From the NCBI GenBank assembly GCA_003116975.1, contig BGKB01000248.1, positions 1-57,772 on the forward strand: DNA of 57,772 nt, in the 5' to 3' direction. Origin of the DNA: Aurantiochytrium sp. KH105 (lineage: Eukaryota > Sar > Bigyra > Thraustochytrida > Thraustochytriidae). This document shows positions 41,391 through 50,634 of this stretch, piece by piece (the stretch's first letter is position 1; each line of letters starts with the position of its first letter). The notes under the pieces were generated by a model. The model ran no database searches. It was not told where the DNA came from and saw nothing but the letters and a program-made list of their open reading frames with translations. A program made the translations under genes and the position numbers.

Positions 41391-42532
41391 GGCCCTTGGC
41401 TCAATTCCAGCGCGCAGGGCGGAATAGCCGGTTTGGCGGCGCCATTGTCGACTTGCGCTTGCCATTCTTCACTTCAGGGTCGAGTCGGGCCTGGTCTCCC
41501 TCTTTGGGGGGGGGCGGTCACTCGCTCGCACAGCTGGCCCCGTGCCCGGTCCCCCCCCCGCAAGTGGAGAATGGCCGTCGCAAGTGGAGAATGCGGCAAT
41601 TGCCACTTGCGCCAGCTGGGACGCGCGGACTTAAAGAGACCGCGCTGGACCCCCGCATGAGCTCGGTGCGGGAACCCTTGCTGCCGGTCTGCTCCGGACA
41701 GATGCGCAAAGACCCCTTCTCCACTACACTTTCGTATTATGGAAGCCCAGTGAAGACTGGGCTTATCAGGCTTTGTGCACCTGCAAGTATTCCACAGTCT
41801 CCAGTGTCATAGCGGGACAGATAACCACCGTACTCGCCCGCACTTACCTACTGCGGAGCCGCGTCGCAGCTGCTGTGGGCAAGCGGGCACGCGGGCGGGG
41901 CGGAGAGTTAACTCGTTTCCTCAACGACGAAGACTCCCGTGACGCCCCCTGCACGTGCCTCCCCGCCGCCATGTCCCCCCTTCGCTGCACTGCCCGAGGG
42001 GGGCGCCCTGCGCGTCAGGCCCTTGTGCGGCCGCACCGGACCCGGCGGCGCGGGTGTGCACGTGCTCGTGCTCGTGCACGTGCTGCGAGAGCAAAAGGAA
42101 AGATAGGATAGCAAAAGGCGGCGAAAGCGCGAGCCTGAGACGGCTTGGCGCTTCAGCGGCGCGGCGTCCGTGGCCACCGCGCGTGCCTGCGCGCTCTCCG
42201 GCGAGAAAGGCAGGCAGAGGCAGGCGAGCAGAGGCGGGTCGTCACGCGCGCGCCGCTCGATTGGCGGGGGCAAGGAGAGAGGAGGCTGGCGGCCAGGCGG
42301 AGTGCGAGCGCGGCGCGGACCGAGCGAGCCTGGCTGGGCGCCGCCCGCGTCGCAGGCAGGCGCTCTTGCGATCATCGAACGAACCCCCTTCTTGCCATAA
42401 ACCATGCCGCCCCACGAACCTTGCAAGGCCAAGCAAGCTGCGAGGGGGGGTGGATGCAAGTCAATGATCAGTGGCAGCAGCAGCGTCAACAACATCGTGG
42501 CCAACCAGCTGCGGCTGCAACAGCCGCAGCCG

Positions 42533-42603
42533 AGCAGAGCAGAGCAAGAGCAGAGCAAGAGCAGAGCAAGAGCAGAGCAAGAGCAGAGCAAGAGCAGAGC
42601 AAG
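42533..42603. repeat. 11-bp tandem repeat (AGCAAGAGCAG)
   Basis: About six tandem copies, with the last truncated. The composition resembles the hexamer GAGCAA array at 49756-49867. Confidence 0.9.
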
Positions 42604-42877
42604 TCACGACGTACGACTTGCGCCTGCTTCGCAGGCCTGGCGTCTGCCAGGCTTTTGGTACGTAGCGTAGTACGTGCGCACTACGAGGAAGGAAAGGGAC
42701 GGGGGGAAAGGGTGTGCGAAGGAGTGTTGGGCGTGATGCAGGATCGTGATACGCTTCGCTGCGATGCCATTCTGCAATGCCGTTCTGTCAAGATCGTGAT
42801 ACGCTGCGCTGCAATGCCGTTCTGTCATCAAGATTGCATTTTTATAAGACATCATCGGAATCATCGCTAGGCCTATT

Positions 42878-44785
42878 TTAAACGTTCTGGCAGCTCGCAC
42901 GGAAGCGATGGACCTGCGGCCCGTGCTCGAGCCGGGAGAGTATGTGGGTCAACGCGGGCGCAAAGTCGACGTCGAGCGCGTAGTCGAAGTTGCCATAATC
43001 CGTGCGCGAGGTGCAATGGCAGGGCATCTGGATCAGGTGGTGGAAACCGGCGGCCGGCGCAAAGGTGCCACCCGTGCCCAAGTTCGAGTAAGATCCACAC
43101 GTGATCTCAATCACGATGGTCTCCGGCCGCACGAAAATCGAGTTGCCAAACTGACCGCCATGCGGCATGACGATGATGTCCGCCTCGTGAAAGGTCCGCG
43201 CCTGACCTTCGATGCTGAGCTGCGCAAAATCGCGCACGTCAGTCACGTCGACAAAGGGCAGTCGCTCTGCCACGGCGGCGGTAAAGGCGTCAATGTCGAG
43301 CCACGCGCGCCGCTGCCCGGCCTCGCCGATCGTGTGATGCGAGTATACCGTGAGCGTATACCGCTCACCCGGCTCCTGGACCTCCTGCTTATGCGACAGC
43401 GCGCCGAGCACGTTCCGCAGCATCCGCGAGGTCGCGTCCGGGCTTCGCGCGGGGAGCTCCAACTCGAAAGACTGGCGCATGCGTTCTTGCAGCCACGAAA
43501 GCATCTTCCTGCTCGAGAATCGGTTCTCATGATTCCATCCAGAGATCGGGACGATCGCATGCGAAAAGCACGGCAATACATGCTTGAAAAACGGCAACAG
43601 GTTCGTGCGGCTCGGGTCCTCGTCGAGGGGCCGAATCAAACCGAGTCGTCGCAGAATATTACACAGCCAGATACTCTCCTCGCAAAGCGGCGTCTCGTGC
43701 GAAATCACATAGTCAAAGTACCGCACCCCATGGGCCTCCTGTGACATAAGAATTGGCACCAGGGAGAAAAGGGTATCCCAAAGCTGATGGCCCGGATTAC
43801 GACCAACATAATTCAATATCAGCACAGGTCGTGTGTAGTACACTGCTGCACGCAAGTCGCCGCTGCGCGGGTCTTTTCTTGACCCCGGCGCTTGTTCCTG
43901 GCCGAGCTTCGCCAGCGTGCGCTTGTTCGCATCGTAGCACGGTTGATAGTCCTTGAGCGACTTGACATTGACCTGGTGCATCCACATGATGCCGCAAGGA
44001 TTGGATATCCAATCATAAGTGGTCTGCGGATTTGGGCACGCCACGCATCGCTCAGGGTCATCGTTCAAGGGGTCTACGTACACGAGACCACGCTGTGCCT
44101 GCTTCCCCGAGTTCATGTTGAACGACACGCACACGTCATAGAAACTGAACGCCGAACCAACTCTGTCCTCGCTCCCGTCTTGCGCGCCGCCCTCCGCAGG
44201 CGAGGAATACCGCGGCATACTCGGCACAAAGGGCTGCGGGTCCCAGGAGCACAGCGTTTCATGCGCCGGACTCAGCAGTCTCGCGCTTTCGCTCATCTCG
44301 CGCAGATGCTCAGCAACAGAGGCTGCAACTTCGCCAAGCGGCGCCAACTTGGCATCGTCCGCGGGAGCGGGGCTACCCGGGTTTAAGAGTTGCGGACCGC
44401 GCCCTTTGCATCCTCCGGGGTTGCTCAGGCGCTCGCCTGAGAACTTGACGCGTGACTTGGTCTTCTTGTGTTCCTCATCGCGTTTAGAATAGCCCGAAGG
44501 GTGCAGCTTGGGCGTTAACAACGCCGACCTGAACCTTTGCGCCGCCGCCTCGTCTTGCAAAATAGTGCTCAGAGCCACCTCAGGCCCCACCACGTTGACC
44601 ATCACCTTCCGAGCCGGAGGCTCGGGGGGCTCGGAAATCTTGATTTCGCGCCACCAAAAAAACAGAGACACCGCCACGAGGCCAAATGTCACGATTGCAG
44701 CGAGGCTCCGCATGGTCCGCATCTGCGCCTGCGGCTTGATGAAACCTCGGGCGTCATCACTCGCCTCCAAGTCCTGTTTCGACAT
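42878..44785 (-). CDS. GT61-like type II membrane glycosyltransferase, 635 aa
   Basis: A short cytosolic N-terminus is followed by one transmembrane helix (about residues 27-45, LAAIVTFGLVAVSLFFWW), then a Pro-rich stem and a large lumenal domain. This is the layout of a Golgi glycosyltransferase. The C-terminal part carries the GT61/DUF563 signature: ...VDVTDVRDFAQLSIEGQ..., then ADIIVMPHGGQFGNSIFV and RPETIVIEI. This matches the family pattern of an A.iIi..HGa.l.N.iF...g..viEi segment. Several Cys in the middle suggest disulfides. Family members transfer xylose, arabinose or GlcNAc; the donor here is unknown. I chose the first true ATG (MSKQDLEAS). Single exon. Confidence 0.82.
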   Translation of the reverse strand: MSKQDLEASDDARGFIKPQAQMRTMRSLAAIVTFGLVAVSLFFWWREIKISEPPEPPARKVMVNVVGPEVALSTILQDEAAAQRFRSALLTPKLHPSGYSKRDEEHKKTKSRVKFSGERLSNPGGCKGRGPQLLNPGSPAPADDAKLAPLGEVAASVAEHLREMSESARLLSPAHETLCSWDPQPFVPSMPRYSSPAEGGAQDGSEDRVGSAFSFYDVCVSFNMNSGKQAQRGLVYVDPLNDDPERCVACPNPQTTYDWISNPCGIMWMHQVNVKSLKDYQPCYDANKRTLAKLGQEQAPGSRKDPRSGDLRAAVYYTRPVLILNYVGRNPGHQLWDTLFSLVPILMSQEAHGVRYFDYVISHETPLCEESIWLCNILRRLGLIRPLDEDPSRTNLLPFFKHVLPCFSHAIVPISGWNHENRFSSRKMLSWLQERMRQSFELELPARSPDATSRMLRNVLGALSHKQEVQEPGERYTLTVYSHHTIGEAGQRRAWLDIDAFTAAVAERLPFVDVTDVRDFAQLSIEGQARTFHEADIIVMPHGGQFGNSIFVRPETIVIEITCGSYSNLGTGGTFAPAAGFHHLIQMPCHCTSRTDYGNFDYALDVDFAPALTHILSRLEHGPQVHRFRASCQNV

Positions 44786-45319
44786 CTCGTTGGCGTCGAC
44801 GTTGGCGTTGGCCACCCTGGGCGAGCACGTTGCCGACGTTTGTCAAGGCTGCCAAGGCCTTTGGTGACGAGCGAAGCGGACGATCGCGCCGTGCGCGTTA
44901 CGCCCTTATGGCTGACCGGATAGCTAGCTGCGTCAGCGCCCGGCTCACGGTCTGCCGACGCGTGGCGCGGCACCAGCGTGAGCTTTGCTCACTTCTTGCT
45001 CGCTTTCCTTGCTTGACCCACCTTTTTAGGTCGGCGTGGAAGAGAAAAAAAAAATTCTCAAGCAAAAAAAAATTAAATTCCTGATTTTGATGAAGACGCG
45101 CACGCGCATGCCGAAGATCAAGCAACGTGTGAAACCAGAAATGACAGGCGCCACTGAAATAGCGCATTCTCGAAGAGCGACAAAGAAGCTCGCGCCTATC
45201 GCTCGCGCCTATCGAGTATCTCCTTTTATTGAGCTTTCGTTTCTCTTTGCACCATCCCTTTCCCAAGATCCTAGAAGCTGCAGTGACTTTCTTTTCCAAT
45301 TTTAAAATTTACATCATTT
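44786..45319. other. Intergenic region upstream of GT61 gene
   Basis: About 530 bases lie between the two minus-strand genes. Two A-runs occur near 45045-45075, with otherwise mixed composition. No gene is supported; the GT61 promoter should be here. Confidence 0.45.
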
Positions 45320-48300
45320 CTATACTTCGGCAAAGCGCACACGACGACGCTTTGGTGCAGGGCCATTGTTCTGCTCGTCGCTCTTCTCTGCCACGTCTGT
45401 GGCCAGACTCTCCTGGTCCTTGGCCGGATCTCCACTTGCAAGGCCACTACTTTTATCCACATCCGCCGACGGAGCATCGAGAACGCGCATGTTCTCAAGC
45501 AAGAAACGAAGCTTGCTCTGATCCTTGGCCATGGCCGCCGACGCCCTGCCGGCCTTGGTCATTTTCTTCTTCGACTTGCTCTTCGACTTGCTCAAAGTGC
45601 TGGCACCTGTCGCTTCCAAAAATGCTTCGGCCTCGGCGCTCACGGCCTCGAGAGCTCTGGCACCATCACCTCTCCAATCATACATGAGCTCTTCCACAGT
45701 TCCCTTGCTAAAGAGCTCTTCCACGACGATTTGCGGCGCCCGGGTGCCCAGACGCCACGCACGGGAAACGACCTGATCCATGACGGCATTGTCCCAAATC
45801 TTGTCCACCAGAAAAATGTGCGTTGCCATACTCAAGTCAAGACCAACGCTGCCGTCCCGCGAAAGCAACAGAATAGAGCAATTCAGATCAGAGCGCGCCC
45901 GCCAATGACTCTGTTTCGCCCTGCCAGCGCAACGCGTGTCCTTGGTCACCATCCGCGTGCGTGGTTGCGGCGTGGCAAAAGGCTGTCCCGACGGTCGCCA
46001 CAAATCTCGGACGCGCTCCAGAAGCGTCCACTCCTTGCCAATGAACCACTCGGACAAAGAGGTCTGGGCCACGTTTTCCTCCACGTCACGTTCGTCATTT
46101 TCGTTGACCAATGTCAAAAAGTGCTGCTGACATCGGGGCCAAATAGCGTCGTTCTCGTGCCCGCAAAGCGCGCACTCCCAAAGGTGGCCTTCATTATGCG
46201 TAAACTTTCGTAACTCCGTGTCGCGGTGCCGACCAGCGTCCGCATACTCGCACACAGCGTCGGAACCAAACGAGATGATGAGCTCATGGCCCAAAAGGTT
46301 GCGCACTTGCTGAAATTGGCTGTACAGGATACATTTGAAAGTGCGACCCATTTCCTTGCGTAGTTGCGCGACCATGCGCACAATGTACTGCGCCTTGCTC
46401 GAAGCGCGGGCTAAAATTCCGGCCGGATCCTTTCGCCAGTAAAGCTCAAAGCCCGGCTGCAAGGCTGCAAACTGGTTCACGCTAAAGGCCTGACCGCAGT
46501 GCAGACATGCATATCGGTCTGGCTTGACGCACTCGCGCTCAAAACATTCAACGCACATGTAGTGTACGCACGGAGCCATGAGCACGATGCGATACACGTG
46601 CGAGCACCCGGGGGCTTGACACGCTGTCATCTGACCACGCGAGACACGTATTGTAAACTCGTTTGCCTCGCGGATCTGTGCCGGCGAGGCACCGTGCCGC
46701 TCCTCTAAAAGTATCCGCGTCTCCATCCAGCTCTCACGCGTCAGCGTGGCTCCCATGCTTCCGCCTCCGGAACAGCTCAATCGGAGATTCTCCACAAGTT
46801 GTCGAGCCATGCGCTGATTCGCCGGATTGAGAAGCGAAATATCATATGCCGCGCGGCCGGCAGAAGTAAGCGCAATATTTGAGCGTCCAAAGGCTACGAT
46901 GGCATTGTAGCTCTCACGCTCCTCGTTTGTGAGCTCCACGGCCACGCTGCGTAAAACAAGAAGAGGAAGCTCTGCTACATCGACCTTGGTGTGCCGCATC
47001 ATAATGTCCGAGAGAACTGCTACGAGCTGCGCAACGCCGACGCCCATGCGCCGCTCCATCGCCCGTGCAATAAGACTCGACCACTCGTTGGCCCCACCAG
47101 CTCGCCCGTAGGGTGAGACCTTGAGAAATCTCAAGGTTCCGAGAATCGTACGCAGGCCATCCCCTAGTGAGGTCTCCTTGGCTGGCGTTCCCGTCATGAC
47201 CCAGCGCCGTTGCGCCTTGACACGTCCAAGGAACGATCCATACATTGTCTGCATGCAACTTCCTAGCGCATGGCCCTCATCTACCACAATTCGTAACCAA
47301 AGTACCTTGCACAGCGAGCTCTTCCAGGCTTCGTCCTTTTCTTCTCGCGTGAGGCGCGGCACCGTGGTGAACACGGCCACGTAACGGGCGAGAACTTCCG
47401 GAGGAGGAAGCTCTCGAGAGGTATCATCGTCAAAGAAGAAGAGCGAGTTCGCATCCACTTTGACGCCAGTCGTTTGTGCACATGAATCGCGTACTAAGAA
47501 TGCCGGGTCGACGTGCAAGGCCACTTGGGCGCGCCAGTGCTGCAAGAGTGTCTTTGGCACCACGACAAGCGTTGTGCTCGAAGGCACAAGGGATTCTGGC
47601 GCCGACGCGAGTTTGATGGCCTCTTGCGCATTGCGGCCGCGACAGTTTCGCTGAGCACGACCATCACCGCTGTAGCGCTCCTGCATGGCCACCACGGTGG
47701 CATGTAGCGCATCACAGAGGTCGGCTTCAACAGTCTGCCAAGCACTGCAATGCGCATCCGTGTCAATGCGCGGAAACCAGTTGCGCACGCGCGCAACGTT
47801 GTCGCGAAACGTTTGCAAGAGCTCACCAAAGGTCGAAGACTGTATGAGTGAAACACTCTGCGATGCCAGGGCCTGGGTCGAAAGGACGCAGGCATGTCTA
47901 AAAACGGAAGGCAAAGACGAGACAGTCTCGCCTTCTGCAACGCTAGTCAGCGCGGCAAGCAACTCACGAGCGAGATGCCGTTTAGAGGCTAAATCAATCC
48001 GCGTCCACACTTGCTCCATTTCCACGGCTGCAAGGAGAGCTTGATCCTGATTATCCGCACCTGTCGGAAGCGCGGGGGGTTCGAGACCTGCTGTACGGAG
48101 GATGAGCGCGAGCATGGTCACCGTCTTGCCCAGGCCTGGCTCATCGCAGAGCATGCCGCCCATGAGAGGAGGGGCCGTGGGCGGACGGGATGGTGCATGG
48201 AATTCCATCACGCGCCCATAGCGTCTGTGCACAACCAACGGCACTGACGTTTTCTCAGTCTTTTGCGGGCTCGCTGCAAGTCCCGGGTGAACCCAGCGGA

Positions 48301-49073
48301 GATCAGGATACTCGCAAAGACGGCGCACAGGTCCTGGAAGGGACGCAACGGCTGCGGCGCGCACACCAACAGCCTCGAGCTCGCCGCGCCGACGACCACG
48401 CGTTTCCTGACGATCCATCCACCGCAGCGCATGTTTCTGATGCGAGTAAAGTGGTACACGAAGACCCGGAATTTGCGTGCAGTACGCGAAACGAAGGTAC
48501 TGGCAGCAACGCCGCAGATTGCGCACGCTCGAAACGTCGAGGAAGCTGGCCACGAGCTCGAGCTGGTACTGTGTGAGTCGAAACAGATGCGTTCGGCCTC
48601 CTTTTTTGGAGACATCGTCCGCCTTGAGAAAGTGTTCCTGGACGTCATACTCGATTCGCATGAGCGCTTGCGCCGCGCGCTGGCTGGCATTGGCAAGAGG
48701 TTGCACGACTCGCTCGCCTTGTTTCGTTCGTGACAATGAGTCGAGCGAACCGAGACCGCCTTCGCCAATCTTGCGTCCGGTTGTCAGCAAGTGACTCTCG
48801 CGGTACAGCGATGCCAGGCGAAAGGCATCTTCGTCAAGGCCGTGCCCATCGCCAGCCAGCTTTTGCGTACGACTGTCAAAGCTCTCGATAGGCATGAGTC
48901 GCCCCACCTCTGGCGTTGCCCGCATCGACACGGTGGCAAGTGCCTGGCTGGATGGTCCGTCGAGTCTCTGGCCGGCCTCGATGCTTGCGGAGACGCGCAG
49001 CGCGAACCGCACTCTACATGACGCCTTGCTCTTCTCCTTGTCAACGTCTGCACGCTGAAGGGCCACAGCCGAA

Positions 49074-49106
<33 letters not shown>

Positions 49107-49462
49107 GAGGAGGTCGACGACGTTGATTTGCCGCTGGTCTCAACAACGGCTTGAGCTTTGTTGTCGTCGTTGGCCTTGACGTCCGTGATACGCGCCTCGA
49201 CGTGCAGTTCGACTTGGTCGTCCCTCGCCAGACGCGCGAGCGCCTCGACGAGGTCCCAGGGCGCGGCGTCGTCGCAGGTGGTCTCGCTCTCACCGAGTTC
49301 GCACGTGAGCCGTCCTGTCGTCGTGTCATAACTCTCCCATCGCAGACGCGCCGATACCTCGGCTCGGGCTGCCGCTATGGCCTCGTGCGATGCCAGCGCT
49401 ACGCGCGCTTCCACCTGCACCTCTGCGCATGTCGCCGTCGTTGCGGCCGGCGCAGCGGCCAT
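45320..49462 (-). CDS. F-box/SNF2-family ATPase with RING finger, 1380 aa
   Basis: This is a Swi2/Snf2 DNA translocase of the RAD5/SHPRH/HLTF type. An F-box-like helix pair (LTQYQLELVASFLDVSSVRNLRRCC) lies near 300-340, just before the SNF2 start (YSHQKHALRWMDRQE). Motif I is DEPGLGKT (about 440), with LLQHWRAQV in Ia. Motif II is DEGH (about 729) and motif III is WVMTGTP. A C3HC4-like RING is inserted between the helicase lobes at about 940-990 (C..PGC...CVHYMCVECF...CLHCGQ), followed by an extra CALCGHE...CQQH zinc knuckle. Motifs V-VI are SVGLDLSMATHIFLVD and QVVSRAWRLGT. The F-box/SNF2/RING combination recalls plant At3g54460-type proteins. Likely nuclear, in DNA repair or chromatin ubiquitylation. 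The first ATG after an upstream open stretch was chosen as start (MAAAPAATTAT). Confidence 0.92.
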
Positions 49463-49755
49463 GCTTGGCTCCCTGGTGGTCCTGGCGATAGGGATCTGCT
49501 CGCTTTTGCCGAAAGTAAAAGCTTGGTTCTCACAGTCGGTCAGGCAGGGATCTCGAGAGGACTTGCCGATAAACTTGCGGCGCGCGCGACACGACCGATG
49601 CGTGTCCTTGTCCACGCATCGGGCACTGCGCTCTCGAGTGCGATAGCAGAGAGTTGGTCATGCCATCATGATGGTGTGAACTATCTCTTGATGGTCCCCG
49701 TCATTTTGAGAGCGCAAGAGGAAATCTGAGAGCGCATTGTGAACGACGTGCATGG

Positions 49756-49867
49756 GCAAGAGCAAGAGCAAGAGCAAGAGCAAGAGCAAGAGCAAGAGCA
49801 AGAGCAAGAGCAAGAGCAAGAGCAAGAGCAAGAGCAAGAGCAAGAGCAAGAGCAAGAGCAAGAGCAA
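49756..49867. repeat. Hexanucleotide satellite (AGCAAG)n, about 18 copies
   Basis: A perfect run of AGCAAG/GAGCAA units. All frames are open through it on both strands: it reads Ser-Lys on the plus strand and poly-Leu or Ala-Leu on the minus strand. This produces spurious ORFs. Confidence 0.97.
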
Positions 49868-50041
49868 TCATTGGCTGATGGAGGGAGTTGACTGCTCGCA
49901 AGACAGGCTTGCGCTTACCATCCCATCGTACTTGCAAGAATGAACGCGCGTTCCGGGGGGAGAGAACCGAGAGCGCGAGAGCGAAGTGCAAGAGCTGGGT
50001 GCTCTCACGTACGTCACCACGTGTCGAATCATACGCGAGAC

Positions 50042-50055
50042 TTATAAAAATAAAA
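50042..50055 (+). promoter_or_regulatory. TATA-box-like element
   Basis: TTATAAAAATAAAA lies 39 bases before the ATG of the small open frame at 50094 and about 590 bases before the PH-like gene. It is the best TATA match in this divergent region. Confidence 0.4.
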
Positions 50056-50093
50056 ACCAGATTTACCTCCACAAGCAGCACACTCCAGCACCG

Positions 50094-50546
50094 ATGCCGC
50101 ATCTAGCAGTGGAGCAGGTGCTTGCACTGGAGGAGGAGCAACTCTGCATCAGATCTCAGCGGGACAGAGAGGCAGCAGATGGCTCTGGTCTTGCGGCGGC
50201 ATCATTTAACGACGACGACGACGAAGAGTGGATGAATTTTCTCCAAGCTTTCACGAACGAGGTCGACATGTATGAGACTCTTCCTTATGTCGCGAACCAA
50301 AGTCATTATTGTGTTTCCTTTGTTACCGAGGGTCGGCAAGAAAGACTGAGGCCAAGTCAATCAAGCTCAGCTCAAGGCTTTCAGGGCTTGCAAGGCTTAC
50401 CTACAAGGCTCTCGAGGCACGATCATCAGGCTTTGAAAAACCGAAGCTCGATATTCGAGTATATACTTGAATTCAACGGTCTTTTCTGCAACGCAATGCA
50501 ATGCAATGTCGTGTGTCTTACCGGCAATGGCACGGCGTCCCAGTAA
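50094..50546 (+). CDS. Possible small protein or 5' leader ORF, 150 aa
   Basis: An ATG just downstream of a TATA-like element opens a frame starting MPHLAVEQVLALEEEQLC. It runs through an acidic NDDDDEEWMNFLQAF stretch and stops at 50546, before the larger gene. The first half (to about residue 80) looks protein-like; the rest is low-complexity. It could be a short independent gene, a first exon of the downstream gene, or an upstream ORF in its long leader. No family is recognised. Confidence 0.35.
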   Translation: MPHLAVEQVLALEEEQLCIRSQRDREAADGSGLAAASFNDDDDEEWMNFLQAFTNEVDMYETLPYVANQSHYCVSFVTEGRQERLRPSQSSSAQGFQGLQGLPTRLSRHDHQALKNRSSIFEYILEFNGLFCNAMQCNVVCLTGNGTASQ

Positions 50547-50634
50547 GTCAATCAGTCCCAAAGGGAGTCCGCGAGCAAGCCAAGCGCTGCGCGAAAACTT
50601 TATTCTGCTAGCCCGAGAGCGAGGGCGCGCGAAG

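Larger units (their letters stand above)
39238..42877. other. 3.6-kb region without a convincing gene, repeat-rich
   Basis: This is the largest gap in the window. It holds CAA-type repeats at about 39415-39470, GATC runs at 39830-39846, GCTC/GTTC runs at 39890-39930, GATG at 40095-40118, GCGT at 40225-40255, and GCTC/GGCCTC repeats at 40895-40955. CTTT (41308-41365) and an 11-bp repeat (42533-42603) follow. Frames throughout are Arg/Ala/Ser-rich and repeat-driven. A short stem (41581-41588 with 41604-41611) lies in an unusual patch. No RNA gene could be identified. Confidence 0.5.
49463..50093. other. Divergent intergenic region with hexamer satellite
   Basis: This separates the SNF2-type gene (-) from plus-strand transcription. 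It carries the hexamer array at 49756-49867 and a strong TATA-like sequence at 50042-50055. Confidence 0.5.

Noticed and set aside
49752..49943. Ser-Lys repeat open frame
   Set aside because: It is purely a product of the hexamer satellite, which is open in all frames.
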